Below are positions 9,184-19,371 of a stretch of 64,000 nucleotides of DNA, one piece after another. The notes under the pieces are model-generated. The model was not told the origin of the DNA. It did not search any database and was given only the letters and a program-made list of their open reading frames with translations. Position 1 is the stretch's first letter. Every line of letters begins with the position of its first letter. Source of the stretch: Paraburkholderia madseniana (GTDB taxonomy: Bacteria; Pseudomonadota; Gammaproteobacteria; Burkholderiales; Burkholderiaceae). The position numbers were made by a program, and so were the translations under genes. Location of the stretch: assembly GCF_009690905.1 (NCBI RefSeq), contig NZ_VOSW01000001.1:248001-312000 (forward strand), in the 5' to 3' direction.

Positions 9184-10197
9184 ATGCGCGCCCTCACACC
9201 CGCCGAAGTGCTGTTTGACGGCGAAGTGCCGCCCGCTGTGCTGCCTGCCTGCGATCACTACGCCGGCAGCGAGAAGCTGATGCTGAAATCACTGGCATTG
9301 CAGCAGCAGCTCGGCCCGGTGTTCGACATCACGCTCGATTGTGAAGACGGCGCGCAGGTCGGCCGGGAGGCCGAACACGCGGAGCTGGTCGCATCGCTGC
9401 TGGGCAGCGAGCATGACCACTTTGACCGCGTCGGTGTGCGGATCCACGACTTCGATCACGCGCACTGGCGTGACGACGTCCGTCTCATTCTGCGGGCCGC
9501 AAAGCGAGCGCCCGCCTACATCACCCTCCCGAAGATCCGCAACGTCCCCGATGCCGCCGAAATGGTCGCGTTCATCGAGGCGACGCGGCTTGAGCTTGGC
9601 ATTGCGCAGCCGGTGCCGGTGCAACTGCTGGTCGAAACGCATGGCGCGTTGACGCGCGTGTTCGATCTGGCTTCGCTCCCCGGCGTCGAGGCGTTGAGCT
9701 TCGGCCTGATGGACTTCGTTTCCGCGCACGACGGCGCGATTCCCGATACCGCCATGCGCTCGCCCGGTCAGTTCGATCATCCGCTGGTGCGACGGGCAAA
9801 GCTCGAGATTTCGGCCGCCTGCCATGCCTATGGCAAGGTGCCGTCGCATAACGTCAGCACCGAAGTGCGCGACATGAGCGTGGTTGCAAACGACGCCGCC
9901 CGCGCCCGCAACGAGTTCGGCTACACGCGCATGTGGAGCATCCATCCGGCGCAGATCGAAGCGATCGTCGCTGCATTTGCTCCGCGCGACGAAGAAATCG
10001 TCACTGCTACCGAAATTCTGCTGGCTGCACAGTCGGCGCAATGGGGACCGACGCGCTATCACGACACGCTGCACGACCGGGCGAGCTATCGCTACTACTG
10101 GTCAGTGCTACGTCGCGCGCAATCCACCGGCCGCGCCGTCCCGCAAGACGCTGCGCCGCTCTTCACGATAGTGGGCGCTAACGGGCAAGCCGCATGA
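9184..10197 (+). CDS. HpcH/HpaI-family CoA ester lyase (CitE/malyl-CoA lyase-like)
   Basis: TIM-barrel aldolase/lyase of the HpcH/HpaI family, 337 residues. Metal-binding acidic residues are visible in LLVETHGAL and [16 protein letters not shown], and [10 protein letters not shown] and LPKIR are family strands. Relatives cleave citramalyl-CoA, malyl-CoA or the citryl thioester. Next to prpC, prpD and acnA it may split a C4-C6 acyl-CoA in propionate or itaconate/glyoxylate metabolism; the exact substrate cannot be read from sequence. The ATG at 9184 gives the usual family length; 28 codons upstream there is only a TTG. It overlaps a possible small gene by one base. Confidence 0.85.
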   Translation: MRALTPAEVLFDGEVPPAVLPACDHYAGSEKLMLKSLALQQQLGPVFDITLDCEDGAQVGREAEHAELVASLLGSEHDHFDRVGVRIHDFDHAHWRDDVRLILRAAKRAPAYITLPKIRNVPDAAEMVAFIEATRLELGIAQPVPVQLLVETHGALTRVFDLASLPGVEALSFGLMDFVSAHDGAIPDTAMRSPGQFDHPLVRRAKLEISAACHAYGKVPSHNVSTEVRDMSVVANDAARARNEFGYTRMWSIHPAQIEAIVAAFAPRDEEIVTATEILLAAQSAQWGPTRYHDTLHDRASYRYYWSVLRRAQSTGRAVPQDAAPLFTIVGANGQAA

Positions 10198-10364
10198 TGA
10201 GCACGATGGCCAATGCACCAGCCGGCGTGGCAGCGCTGGGAGGCGCCCTCGCATGGCGCCGTACAAGCGAATCAGAGCAACGTCTCGCGCAGCAGGAAAC
10301 AGACGTCGAATGCGTGGTTCAAGCGGAAACAATGAGCAGGCACAAAGGAGATTGCGGGAGATGA
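10197..10364 (+). CDS. Possible 55-residue protein translationally coupled to both neighbours
   Basis: An ATG frame of 55 codons fills the gap between the lyase gene and prpC. It overlaps the lyase stop (TGATG) and the prpC start (ATGA) exactly, the pattern expected for translational coupling. The product starts [20 protein letters not shown] and continues with a polar, Arg/Glu/Gln-rich part with two Cys near the end. No family recognised and no strong Shine-Dalgarno for its own start. It may instead be chance, or simply a frame that carries ribosomes into prpC. Confidence 0.35.
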   Translation: MSTMANAPAGVAALGGALAWRRTSESEQRLAQQETDVECVVQAETMSRHKGDCGR

Positions 10365-11548
10365 GCGAGACGACGCAAACCGCCGGTGCACAAGGCGAGA
10401 ACGAACCTAAAAGCGGCTTCAAACCGAAGAAATCCGTCGCCCTGTCTGGCGTGACGGCTGGCAACACTGCACTCTGCACGGTCGGCAAGACCGGCAACGA
10501 TCTGCATTACCGCGGCTACGACATTCTCGACATCGCCGGTGCATGCGAATTCGAAGAGATCGCATATCTGCTGGTCCACGAAAAGCTGCCGACGCAGTCC
10601 GAGCTGACCGCCTACAAGACGAAGCTCAAGGCGCTGCGCGGATTGCCCGCGAACGTCAAAGCCGCGCTGGAATGGATTCCGGCCGCTGCTCACCCGATGG
10701 ATGTGATGCGCACCGGCGTGTCGGTGCTCGGCACGGTGCTGCCCGAGAAGGACGACCACAACCTGCCGGGCGCACGCGACATCGCCGACAAGCTGATGGC
10801 ATCGCTCGGTTCGATGCTGCTGTACTGGTACCACTACTCGCACAACGGCAAGCGCATCGAAGTCGAAACCGATGACGATTCGATCGGTGGCCACTTCCTG
10901 CACCTGCTGCACGGTGTGGAACCGTCGAAGGCATGGGTCGACGCGATGCATGTGTCGCTGAACCTGTACGCCGAGCATGAATTCAACGCGTCGACGTTCA
11001 CCGGCCGCGTGATCGCAGGCACGGGTTCGGATATCTACTCGGCGATTACCGGTGCAATCGGTGCATTGCGCGGCCCGAAACACGGTGGCGCGAACGAAGC
11101 CGCGTTCGAGATCCAGTCGCGCTATCAGACGCCTGATGAGGCCGAAGCCGATATCCGCCGTCGTGTCGAAAACAAGGAAGTGGTGATCGGTTTCGGTCAC
11201 CCGGTGTACACGATCTCCGACCCGCGCAACAAGGTCATCAAGGAAATCGCGAAGAAGCTGTCGAAGGAAGCGGGCAACCTGAAGCTGTTCAATATCGCCG
11301 AGCGACTTGAAACAGTGATGGCAGAAGTGAAAAAGATGTTTCCAAATCTCGACTGGTTCAGCGCCGTTTCGTATCACATGATGGGCGTGCCGACGGCGAT
11401 GTTCACCCCGCTGTTCGTGATCTCCCGCACGGCAGGCTGGAGCGCGCACATTATCGAGCAGCGGATCGACAACAAGATCATCCGTCCGAGCGCAAATTAC
11501 ACCGGTCCCGAGAATTTGAAGTACGTGCCGCTAAATAGGAGAAAATAG
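10361..11548 (+). CDS. prpC: 2-methylcitrate synthase
   Basis: Condenses propionyl-CoA with oxaloacetate in the methylcitrate cycle. The 395-residue protein lacks the N-terminal domain of GltA and has the catalytic triad His241 ([10 protein letters not shown]), His280 (GFGHPVY) and Asp331 ([10 protein letters not shown]). The start at MSETTQTAG is preferred because AAGGAG lies 10 bases upstream and GGGAG directly abuts it; the open frame upstream has no supported start. It precedes prpD and acnA on the same strand, so the operon encodes propionate oxidation to methylisocitrate; prpB (methylisocitrate lyase) is not in the window. Confidence 0.94.
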   Translation: MSETTQTAGAQGENEPKSGFKPKKSVALSGVTAGNTALCTVGKTGNDLHYRGYDILDIAGACEFEEIAYLLVHEKLPTQSELTAYKTKLKALRGLPANVKAALEWIPAAAHPMDVMRTGVSVLGTVLPEKDDHNLPGARDIADKLMASLGSMLLYWYHYSHNGKRIEVETDDDSIGGHFLHLLHGVEPSKAWVDAMHVSLNLYAEHEFNASTFTGRVIAGTGSDIYSAITGAIGALRGPKHGGANEAAFEIQSRYQTPDEAEADIRRRVENKEVVIGFGHPVYTISDPRNKVIKEIAKKLSKEAGNLKLFNIAERLETVMAEVKKMFPNLDWFSAVSYHMMGVPTAMFTPLFVISRTAGWSAHIIEQRIDNKIIRPSANYTGPENLKYVPLNRRK

Positions 11549-11653
11549 CGGTCGCTGTGCGCTTTCATAGCGCGTGCAGTTCAACCCTCGCGGTCGCCAG
11601 GACCGGTAGCCCGCGTACTGTTCAACTGAAATTAGATAGAAAGGTTCTCCTCC

Positions 11654-12151
11654 ATGAATAAGCTGTTGATTGCCGCCGTAATCGGCGCTTTGTCCACGAC
11701 GATGCTGACCGTTGCGACGGACGCCGCTGCACAAACCACCACCACGCCGGCTGCCAAGGCTGTGCCGAAGAAGCCGCAACCGAAACGCCTGATCAAGCGC
11801 AAGGCCAATCCGGCCAAGGAAGCGAAGGTTGATCCGGTACCGGAAGGCGCGGAAAAGTGGTCGTGCAACGAAGGTCTGGCATTCGACCTGAAGGGCGACA
11901 TGAAGCGTGACCAGATCGTCACGGTTCACTGGGCGAACAAAAACTACAATCTCCCGCGCGAAGCGACCACCACGGGCGCAGACCGCTTCCACGACGCAGC
12001 AACGGGTATGGACCTGGTCGTGATCCCGACGAAGGCGATGTTGTTCTCGGATAAGGACAGCTCGCGTCTGGCCGACGAGTGCAAGACGGCAGCCATGGTG
12101 CAAGGCGCACCGGCCCCGACGCAATCGAACGCGATCAACAAGACCAACTAA
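11654..12151 (+). CDS. Exported MliC-like (lysozyme-inhibitor-fold) protein
   Basis: 165 residues. Signal peptide: MNKLL followed by a hydrophobic stretch and cleavage likely after ATDAAAQ (about residue 27), then a Thr/Pro/Lys-rich linker. The C-terminal domain begins WSCNEGLAF and ends LADEC, with two Cys well placed for one disulfide. [16 protein letters not shown], then MDLVV and KAMLF, follow the spacing of MliC/PliC lysozyme inhibitors (Y-L ... SGxRY ... W ... A-L ... C). The match is from memory of the fold pattern, so moderate. Its place inside the propionate/aconitase operon is unexpected for a periplasmic protein. Confidence 0.6.
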   Translation: MNKLLIAAVIGALSTTMLTVATDAAAQTTTTPAAKAVPKKPQPKRLIKRKANPAKEAKVDPVPEGAEKWSCNEGLAFDLKGDMKRDQIVTVHWANKNYNLPREATTTGADRFHDAATGMDLVVIPTKAMLFSDKDSSRLADECKTAAMVQGAPAPTQSNAINKTN

Positions 12152-12176
12152 TCCGTTACATCAGGAAAGCTCCCCG

Positions 12177-13628
12177 ATGTCCGCTCCGATTTCCAACGTG
12201 CGACCCGACCCGGACCCAGTCCTGGTCGATATCGTCGATTACGTACTGGATTTCCCGATCGACAGCACGCTCGCGCTGGACACCGCGCGTAACTGCCTGA
12301 TCGATACGCTCGGTTGCGGACTCGAGGCGCTCACCTACCCGGCCTGCACCAAGCTGATGGGACCGATCGTGCCGGGCACGATCGTCCCCAACGGCGCGAA
12401 GGTGCCGGGCACATCGTTCCAGCTAGACCCGGTTCAGGCCGCCTTCAACATCGGCGCAATGATCCGCTGGCTGGACTTCAACGACACATGGCTGGCCGCC
12501 GAATGGGGCCATCCGTCGGATAACCTCGGCGGAATTCTGGCGACGGCCGACTGGCTTTCGCGCAGTGCCATCGCAGCGGGCAAGAAGCCGCTGACGATGA
12601 AAGACGTGTTGATCGGCATGATCAAGGCGCACGAAATTCAAGGCTGTATCGCGCTCGAAAACTCGTTCAACAAGGTCGGGCTCGATCATGTGTTGCTGGT
12701 AAAGCTGGCGTCGACCGCTGTGGTCGGCCAGATGATCGGTTTGACGCGCGATGAGTTGATCAACGCCGTATCGCTGGCGTTTGTCGATGGACATGCGCTG
12801 CGCACCTACCGTCACGCGCCGAATACCGGCTCGCGCAAGTCGTGGGCCGCGGGCGATGCGACTTCGCGCGCCGTGCGTCTCGCGCTGATCGCGAAAACCG
12901 GCGAGATGGGCTATCCGTCGGTGCTGACCGCGAAGACGTGGGGCTTTTACGATGTCCTGTTCAAGGGCAATGCGTTCAAGTTCCAGCGCCCGTACGGCTC
13001 GTACGTGATGGAAAACGTGCTGTTCAAGATCTCATTCCCGGCTGAATTCCACGCGCAGACGGCGGTGGAAGCGGCGATGACGCTTCATGCGCAACTCAAT
13101 GCAGCAGGCAAGCGCGTGGAAGACATCAAGAAGATCACGATCCGCACCCACGAAGCCGCGATCCGCATCATCGATAAGAAAGGTCCCCTGAATAATCCGG
13201 CCGACCGCGATCACTGCATTCAATACATGATCGCCGTGCCGTTGATCCATGGCCGCCTGACGGCCGCGGATTATGAAGATTCGATCGCGCAGGACGCGCG
13301 TATCGATGTGCTGCGCGCCAAGATGGAGTGTGTCGAAGACGCGCAGTTCACGAAGGATTACCACGATCCGGAGAAGCGTTCGATCGCCAATGCACTGACG
13401 GTCGAATTCAACGACGGGTCGACGTTCGACGAAGTTGTAGTCGAATACCCGATCGGTCACAAGCGTCGTCGCGAAGACGGGATTCCGTTGCTGGTCGAGA
13501 AGTTCAAGACCAACCTCGCGCGCCGCTTTCCGGTCAAGCAACAACTGGCGATTCTCGATGTGTCGCTGGATCAGGCAAGGCTCGAAGCCATGCCGGTCAA
13601 TGAATACGTCGATTTGTACGTCATCTAG
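12177..13628 (+). CDS. prpD: 2-methylcitrate dehydratase
   Basis: MmgE/PrpD-family protein of 483 residues, the normal length. Dehydrates 2-methylcitrate to 2-methyl-cis-aconitate without an iron-sulfur cluster. Family landmarks: [15 protein letters not shown] near residue 40, [20 protein letters not shown] near residue 97, and [12 protein letters not shown] basic residues at the end. It lies between prpC and aconitase; aconitase A can rehydrate the product, so no separate AcnD/PrpF pair is needed if AcnA acts here. Confidence 0.94.
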   Translation: MSAPISNVRPDPDPVLVDIVDYVLDFPIDSTLALDTARNCLIDTLGCGLEALTYPACTKLMGPIVPGTIVPNGAKVPGTSFQLDPVQAAFNIGAMIRWLDFNDTWLAAEWGHPSDNLGGILATADWLSRSAIAAGKKPLTMKDVLIGMIKAHEIQGCIALENSFNKVGLDHVLLVKLASTAVVGQMIGLTRDELINAVSLAFVDGHALRTYRHAPNTGSRKSWAAGDATSRAVRLALIAKTGEMGYPSVLTAKTWGFYDVLFKGNAFKFQRPYGSYVMENVLFKISFPAEFHAQTAVEAAMTLHAQLNAAGKRVEDIKKITIRTHEAAIRIIDKKGPLNNPADRDHCIQYMIAVPLIHGRLTAADYEDSIAQDARIDVLRAKMECVEDAQFTKDYHDPEKRSIANALTVEFNDGSTFDEVVVEYPIGHKRRREDGIPLLVEKFKTNLARRFPVKQQLAILDVSLDQARLEAMPVNEYVDLYVI

Positions 13629-13668
13629 TTAAGTACTGTAGTTCCGCGATCAAACCAAGGAAAACACC

Positions 13669-16386
13669 ATGGCCCACAACCTCCACAAAACGCTCAAGGA
13701 ATTCGACAGCGGTTCCGGCAAAGGCAAGTTCTACTCCCTGCCGCAACTCGGCAAGGCACTGAACATCAAGATCGACCGCCTGCCGGTTTCGATCCGTATC
13801 GTGCTGGAATCGGTGCTGCGTAACTACGACGGCAAGAAGATCGCCGAAGAACACATCGAGCAACTCGCGAACTGGAAGCCGACCGCTGCGCGCGTCGACG
13901 AAATCCCGTTCGTCGTGTCGCGCGTCGTGCTGCAAGACTTTACCGGCGTGCCGCTGCTCGCCGACATCGCTGCAATGCGCGGTGTCGCGAAACACATGGG
14001 CAAGGATCCGAAGTCGATCGAACCGCTGGTCCCGGTTGATCTGGTGGTCGATCACTCGGTGCAGATCGATCACTTCCGCGAAAAGAACGCGCTCGATCTG
14101 AACATGAAACTGGAATTCCAGCGCAACAACGAGCGCTACCAGTTCATGAAGTGGGGCATGCAGGCATTCGACACGTTCAAGGTCGTGCCGCCGGGCGTCG
14201 GTATCGTTCACCAGGTGAACCTGGAATACCTCGCACGCGGCGTGCACAAGAAGGCCGAAGGCGCGGACACCGTGTACTACCCGGATTCGCTGGTCGGCAC
14301 CGACAGCCACACCACCATGATCAACGGTATCGGCGTGGTGGGCTGGGGCGTGGGCGGTATCGAAGCTGAAGCCGGCATGCTCGGCCAGCCGGTGTACTTC
14401 CTGACGCCGGACGTGGTAGGCGTCGAACTGAAGGGCAAGCTGCGCGAAGGTCTGACGGCGACCGACCTGGTCCTGACCGTGACCGAACTGCTGCGCAAGG
14501 AAAAGGTTGTCGGCAAGTTCGTCGAGTTCTTCGGCGAAGGCACGAAATCGCTGTCGCTGCCGGATCGCGCGACGATCGGCAACATGGCGCCGGAATACGG
14601 CGCAACCATGGGCTTCTTCCCGGTCGACGAAAAAACCATCGACTACTTCAAGGGCACGGGCCGCACCGACGCAGAAATCTCCGCCTTCGAAAACTACTTC
14701 AAGGCGCAGGGTCTGTTCGGTATTCCGAAGGCTGGCCAGATCGACTACACCAAGGTCGTCACGCTGGATCTCGGCACGGTGACGCCGTCGCTGGCAGGTC
14801 CGAAGCGCCCGCAAGACCGTATCGAAATCGGTCACGTGAAGTCGACCTTCAGCGACCTGTTCTCGAAGCCGGTGGCAGAAAACGGCTTTGCGAAGAAGTC
14901 GGAAGACCTCGACGCGCAATACACGACGAGCAACGGCGTCGACGTGAAGAACGGCGACATCCTGATCGCCGCGATCACGTCGTGCACGAACACGTCGAAC
15001 CCGAGCGTGCTGCTGGCTGCTGGTCTGCTGGCGAAGAAGGCTGTCGAAGCTGGCCTGACGGTCGCGCCGCACATCAAGACGTCGCTGGCGCCCGGATCGC
15101 GCATCGTCACGGAATACCTGACGAAGACCGACTTGATGAAGTACCTCGACAAGCTCGGTTTCACGCTGGCCGCTTACGGTTGCACGACCTGTATCGGTAA
15201 CGCGGGCGACCTGACGCCGGAACTGAACGAAGCGATCACGAAGAACGACATCGTCGCGGCTGCGGTGCTGTCGGGCAACCGTAACTTCGAAGCGCGTATT
15301 CACCCGAACATCCGCGCGAACTTCCTGGCCTCGCCGCCGCTGGTTGTGGCTTACGCGATCGCCGGCAACATCACGCGCGACCTGATGACCGAACCGGTCG
15401 GCAAGGGCAAGGGCGGCAAGGACATCTATCTGGGCGACATTTGGCCGACCAGCGAAGAAGTCAACGAGCTGCTCAAGTTCGCGCTGGACGCAGATGCGTT
15501 CCGCAAGAACTACGCGTCGCTGACCAAGAAGGGCGACCTGTGGAGCAAGATCGAAGGCGAAGAAGGTCAAGTCTACGACTGGCCGAAGTCGACGTACATC
15601 GCTGAGCCGCCGTTCTTCGGCAAGGACTTCTCGATGACACCGGCCGACAGCATCGCTCCGGTCAAGGGCGCACGCGCACTGGGCATCTTCGGTGACTCGG
15701 TCACGACCGACCACATCAGCCCGGCAGGCTCGATCAAGGAAGACTCGCCGGCAGGCAAGTGGCTGAAGGCAAACGGCGTGCAGAAGGCCGACTTCAACAG
15801 CTACGGCTCGCGCCGCGGCAACCACGACGTGATGATGCGCGGCACGTTCGCGAACGTCCGGATCAAGAACCTGATGATCCCGGTGAAGGCAGACGGCACG
15901 CGCGTTGAAGGCGGCCTGACGATTCACCAGCCGAGCGGTGAGCAAGAGTCGATCTATGACGCAGCGATGAAGTACATCGACGCGGGCACGCCGACGGTTG
16001 TGTTTGCGGGTGAAGAGTACGGTACGGGCTCGTCGCGTGACTGGGCTGCGAAGGGTACGCAACTGCTGGGCGTGAAGGCTGTGGTTGCTCGCAGCTTCGA
16101 GCGGATTCACCGTTCGAATCTGGTCGGCATGGGCGTTCTGCCGCTGCAGTTCAAGGGCTCGGATAGCGTGCAATCGCTCGGTATTACCGGCGAAGAAACG
16201 TACGACATCGAAGGCCTGGGCGCTGACTTCAAGCCGCAGCAAGAAGTGACGCTGGTGATTCGCGGTAAGGACGGCAAGGAGAAGCGCGTCGCCGTGCTGC
16301 TGCGTATCGATACGCCGATCGAAGTGGACTACTACAAGCACGGCGGGATTCTGCCGTTCGTGTTGCGTTCGCTGCTGGCTGCTTAA
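13669..16386 (+). CDS. acnA: Aconitate hydratase A
   Basis: Isomerises citrate to isocitrate and probably hydrates 2-methyl-cis-aconitate. 905 residues, the IRP1/AcnA length. The [4Fe-4S] ligands are Cys439 ([10 protein letters not shown]), Cys505 and Cys508 (GCTTCIGN). The swivelling C-terminal domain has [29 protein letters not shown] and [12 protein letters not shown], with catalytic Ser and Arg residues. AAGGA lies 7 bases before the ATG. Last gene of the operon, followed by two hairpins. AcnA-type enzymes are often the stress-resistant aconitase, consistent with a propionate operon. Confidence 0.96.
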   Translation: MAHNLHKTLKEFDSGSGKGKFYSLPQLGKALNIKIDRLPVSIRIVLESVLRNYDGKKIAEEHIEQLANWKPTAARVDEIPFVVSRVVLQDFTGVPLLADIAAMRGVAKHMGKDPKSIEPLVPVDLVVDHSVQIDHFREKNALDLNMKLEFQRNNERYQFMKWGMQAFDTFKVVPPGVGIVHQVNLEYLARGVHKKAEGADTVYYPDSLVGTDSHTTMINGIGVVGWGVGGIEAEAGMLGQPVYFLTPDVVGVELKGKLREGLTATDLVLTVTELLRKEKVVGKFVEFFGEGTKSLSLPDRATIGNMAPEYGATMGFFPVDEKTIDYFKGTGRTDAEISAFENYFKAQGLFGIPKAGQIDYTKVVTLDLGTVTPSLAGPKRPQDRIEIGHVKSTFSDLFSKPVAENGFAKKSEDLDAQYTTSNGVDVKNGDILIAAITSCTNTSNPSVLLAAGLLAKKAVEAGLTVAPHIKTSLAPGSRIVTEYLTKTDLMKYLDKLGFTLAAYGCTTCIGNAGDLTPELNEAITKNDIVAAAVLSGNRNFEARIHPNIRANFLASPPLVVAYAIAGNITRDLMTEPVGKGKGGKDIYLGDIWPTSEEVNELLKFALDADAFRKNYASLTKKGDLWSKIEGEEGQVYDWPKSTYIAEPPFFGKDFSMTPADSIAPVKGARALGIFGDSVTTDHISPAGSIKEDSPAGKWLKANGVQKADFNSYGSRRGNHDVMMRGTFANVRIKNLMIPVKADGTRVEGGLTIHQPSGEQESIYDAAMKYIDAGTPTVVFAGEEYGTGSSRDWAAKGTQLLGVKAVVARSFERIHRSNLVGMGVLPLQFKGSDSVQSLGITGEETYDIEGLGADFKPQQEVTLVIRGKDGKEKRVAVLLRIDTPIEVDYYKHGGILPFVLRSLLAA

Positions 16387-16430
16387 GGTATCAGGTAACG
16401 CATGCAATAACTGCAAGCTGTTTTGCAGGT

Positions 16431-16456
16431 GCTGCGTCCTTGTGGAAGGACGCAGC
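16431..16456. other. Strong hairpin after acnA
   Basis: GCTGCGTCCTT pairs perfectly with AAGGACGCAGC around GTGG (11 bp), with no T-run after it. It directly precedes the true terminator and may protect the 3' end or help pausing. Confidence 0.6.
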
Positions 16457-16465
16457 CGATTTGAG

Positions 16466-16491
16466 AGCCCGGCTTTGGCCGGGCTTTTTTT
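16466..16491. terminator. Rho-independent terminator after acnA
   Basis: AGCCCGGC (16466-16473) pairs with GCCGGGCT (16478-16485), loop TTTG, followed by a run of seven T residues. It lies between acnA and the converging gene, whose stop codon it touches. Confidence 0.9.
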
Positions 16492-17659
16492 ATTTGCCGC
16501 TACGGTCCGTGTGGAAGGCGGCGGGATCGTCGGTGATACGGCGCTGGGTCATGTGGGTGTTCCAGTCGACGCCACCCGAGACCGGTACGGTGGCGCGCGT
16601 GGTGACATGCGCGCGTGACTGCTTGGCCCAGTTGAGCAACGCTGCGCGGTCGACTGTGTCGTTTTCGGCCGACGGACGCGTGGTCCATTCTGGCTGTTTC
16701 GACACGGCAGGCCCCGCGGCTGGGCGAACGGCACGGCTCAGCGCGAGCCGCTCGTTGACATGCCCTTCGGTCATACGTGCGACCGCGACTTTGCGTTCCG
16801 TCTTTGCTAGGCGGGTCATCGTGGCTTCGCGAGTGGACGCTCGCGCGGTCGGCTGCTGCACAGTGTGCTGCGACAACTGCGCGCGCTTGCTTCGAGGTGT
16901 CGTCACCGGAGCAGTGTCGTCGCGCATCGCGGCGCTGGCCGGCGCCCCCGTTGACCCAGCATAGCTTGCGATGGAAGGTGCTGGCACGACATCTGCCGCC
17001 GCATAGCGCGTTGCTGAGCTTGCGGACGGCGGCGCTGCAACGGGGCTTGGCGCAACTGCCTTTGACACCGCGCTGGCTACCGAAGGCACACTCCCCGAAA
17101 TCGTCTGCGTCTCTTCAACTCCCAACTGAGCCAGCTTAATCGGTTCTTGCGAATCGACAACGGGCGGACTGATGACCGCCGGCACAACGGGCGGTCTCGA
17201 GGCCAGTTCGCTCGCCCTGTTGGCGTCTCGCATCGCGCATGTCGCCAGCAACCAGGCCAGCGCAATGCCGCAACCTACGAAGATCGCCCCACCGAGTATG
17301 TGGTCCGAACGGGACGAGCGCGGACGCGCCCTGCCTGCCTCAAGGTAGCGCTTTGCTTCAGCCATCGCCACGTCAAAACGGTGGGAATCCACCCGTTGCT
17401 GCGGCACTTTATAGAACAAAAGCTTCGCGCCCGGAGGAAACGGACCGGGTCGTGCCTGTTGCGGCCGGCGTTGCACTGCGTCCTGCATCGCCTGTTGTGC
17501 TTCGGTTTGAGCGATGGGTTGGGGGGCGCGTTGCGTTGCGTCTTGTGCCGCGGCTCGCGCGGTACGTCGTCGCGAGCCGAAAGGCGGCGGCAAGCCGTCG
17601 AATGGGCGCGGTTTCGGAATCGCCAGCGCGCCTTCGATCAAGGCCAGAGGTCGGTTCAT
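16490..17659 (-). CDS. Single-pass membrane protein of unknown function
   Basis: 389 residues and no recognised family. A Pro/Gln/Arg-rich cytoplasmic N-terminus of about 120 residues is followed by one transmembrane helix at about 121-141 (ILGGAIFVGCGIALAWLLAT) and a long low-complexity Ala/Ser/Pro/Thr-rich C-terminal part, presumably periplasmic. ATGA overlap with the upstream pseudokinase gene shows it is translationally coupled and probably part of the same signalling operon (regulator, pseudokinase, this protein). It could be a scaffold or envelope sensor partner; nothing in the sequence shows an enzyme. Confidence 0.7.
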   Translation of the reverse strand: MNRPLALIEGALAIPKPRPFDGLPPPFGSRRRTARAAAQDATQRAPQPIAQTEAQQAMQDAVQRRPQQARPGPFPPGAKLLFYKVPQQRVDSHRFDVAMAEAKRYLEAGRARPRSSRSDHILGGAIFVGCGIALAWLLATCAMRDANRASELASRPPVVPAVISPPVVDSQEPIKLAQLGVEETQTISGSVPSVASAVSKAVAPSPVAAPPSASSATRYAAADVVPAPSIASYAGSTGAPASAAMRDDTAPVTTPRSKRAQLSQHTVQQPTARASTREATMTRLAKTERKVAVARMTEGHVNERLALSRAVRPAAGPAVSKQPEWTTRPSAENDTVDRAALLNWAKQSRAHVTTRATVPVSGGVDWNTHMTQRRITDDPAAFHTDRSGK

Positions 17660-19359
17660 CGTATGGTGCTCCGGTATGGGTCGATCGCCGTGTCGAGTTG
17701 CGTGACCAAGGTCCTGCCGCGTTCGATGAGCAAGTCGATTGCACCGGTCTCGTGCTCCGGTGCCGCACTAGCGCTCCGTAGCGCGTCCATCAGACTGCCT
17801 GCACCGACGAGGCCCACGGCCCCACTCAATCTGTGCAGCAAGGTGCGTAGCTCATCGATGTCATGCTGGCGATGCAAGCCGCTCAGGCGCTCCAGATCGT
17901 CCGTCATCGAACGACGCCAGGCATTCAGAAATGTGTGGAGGTTGATACCCTCTTCCGACAACGCGTCGAGATAGCGACGTTCGAAGGGTTCAGATGAGGT
18001 GCTCGTGGCAACGTCCCGCGACTGGGCGGCAATGGCGAACAGGGATGCCTGAGCGTTGCTCGTCAATTCCGCGGAGGGCCCCCATTGCTCGACGCTGAAC
18101 GGCGCACTGAAGCTCACACGAGTGGAGGACTTTGAGTCGCTCGCGACTGAAAGTTCGCCTTGCATACGCTGCGCGAGTATTTGGCAAAGCGACAAGCAAG
18201 CATCGAGGTTGGCGCACCATTCTCCGGCGAACGCTAGATCACCGCTCGGCCCGAAAAGTGGCTGTTGTGCAACGTGAACAGCATCACTTCCGGTATCCAT
18301 CAATTTGATAGAAATACGCTGCGAGCCCGCATTCAACAGGTCCGCCTGCACAACGACGGCAATTTCTCCCAGCGTATTGAGTTGGATCGTACGGTTTAGC
18401 AGGTGGAAGAAAATCTGACCGAGCCGCGCGCTATCGGCAAGTATCAGCGTCGCCACCGTTTGGTCAACGCTCACGCTCGGATGCAAGCCTCGCTGCGCAG
18501 CGGCCGGAGCCAACAGCGCGATGACACCGTCGATGACTTCTCGCGGATTCGTCACGCTTTCGTCGAGAACAATGGCGCGGGACTCCAGAGGCGAAATATC
18601 CAGCAGATCGTGAAGCGTTTGGGCCCACGTGCGCATCGCGGATCGGATCACCAACGCTTGCGCGCGTTGAGCGGAAGGCATGGCTGCGGTTCCGAGCGAT
18701 TCAAGCAGACCCGTTACGGCGGTCAAAGGAGCTTCTGCATAGAGGCGCATCGCGCCGAGCAGCCAGAGCCGCTCCTGCTTTGCGGCGGCACTTGCCTGGA
18801 TGGACGCCTCGACACGTGCAGCCTGTTCCCGCGCTTCGGCTGCATCGCACCGGCGCGCCCATTCATCTTCAGCGCGACGCCATTTCTCAGCAGCGCGCCT
18901 CAGCGCCGCGCGAAACAAGCACGCACCGGCAAGCGCTACGACCGCGGGGGCCGCGAGCGCCAATAGCCACGTTTGCCGATCGATCTCGGTATCACGTGCG
19001 CCCGTTGCCGGTTGGCCCGTGACATAGCGACTATCGGTCGAAGCAAGCGCAAAAGGCGCGCTGGCTGCAGTCTCGCTGCGCGAATGAGTGCGGTTGGCCG
19101 GTTGCCCGAGTTGTGCCACTGCATCTCGCGCAGCCAACACTACAGCCGGACGCGAATTGCTGGCGAGTAGTCCCCGTGGTGCGCCGTCGGCTACCAATGT
19201 CGCGTTGGCCCGTAGCGAGAACATACACAGCAGCGCAAACGCACAAAGACCGCCCAACACCGCCGCAAAGCGGATCGACGTGAGTCCCGCATTCTGTGAG
19301 ATACGCGACGCACGACTACGCGTGTCCGCTGAAGAACCAAGCCGGCCCATTTTATTCAT
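17656..19359 (-). CDS. Membrane-bound degenerate histidine kinase with C-terminal HPt domain
   Basis: 567 residues from the ATG at 19359 (a TTG lies 3 codons upstream). Two transmembrane helices (about 29-49 and 130-150) enclose a short periplasmic part, followed by a coiled coil. The kinase core keeps its outline but has lost chemistry: the H-box MSHEIRTPL is replaced by MRLYAEAPL, with Leu206 where the phospho-accepting His should be. The N-box reads FHLLNRTIQLNT, and only MDTGSD of the G1 box remains. By contrast the C-terminal HPt keeps its His (His509 in LHRLSGAVGLVGA). So it looks unable to autophosphorylate but able to relay phosphate. Stop of the response-regulator gene is 12 bases upstream; ATGA overlap downstream. 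Confidence 0.78.
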   Translation of the reverse strand: MNKMGRLGSSADTRSRASRISQNAGLTSIRFAAVLGGLCAFALLCMFSLRANATLVADGAPRGLLASNSRPAVVLAARDAVAQLGQPANRTHSRSETAASAPFALASTDSRYVTGQPATGARDTEIDRQTWLLALAAPAVVALAGACLFRAALRRAAEKWRRAEDEWARRCDAAEAREQAARVEASIQASAAAKQERLWLLGAMRLYAEAPLTAVTGLLESLGTAAMPSAQRAQALVIRSAMRTWAQTLHDLLDISPLESRAIVLDESVTNPREVIDGVIALLAPAAAQRGLHPSVSVDQTVATLILADSARLGQIFFHLLNRTIQLNTLGEIAVVVQADLLNAGSQRISIKLMDTGSDAVHVAQQPLFGPSGDLAFAGEWCANLDACLSLCQILAQRMQGELSVASDSKSSTRVSFSAPFSVEQWGPSAELTSNAQASLFAIAAQSRDVATSTSSEPFERRYLDALSEEGINLHTFLNAWRRSMTDDLERLSGLHRQHDIDELRTLLHRLSGAVGLVGAGSLMDALRSASAAPEHETGAIDLLIERGRTLVTQLDTAIDPYRSTIR

Positions 19360-19371
19360 AGCCCGCAAAAC

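Noticed and set aside
13621..16416. A 931-codon open frame on the minus strand opposite acnA
   Set aside because: It is the antisense of a complete aconitase gene, rich in Arg/Val/His/Asp as expected for the complement of GC-biased codons, with no recognisable domain.
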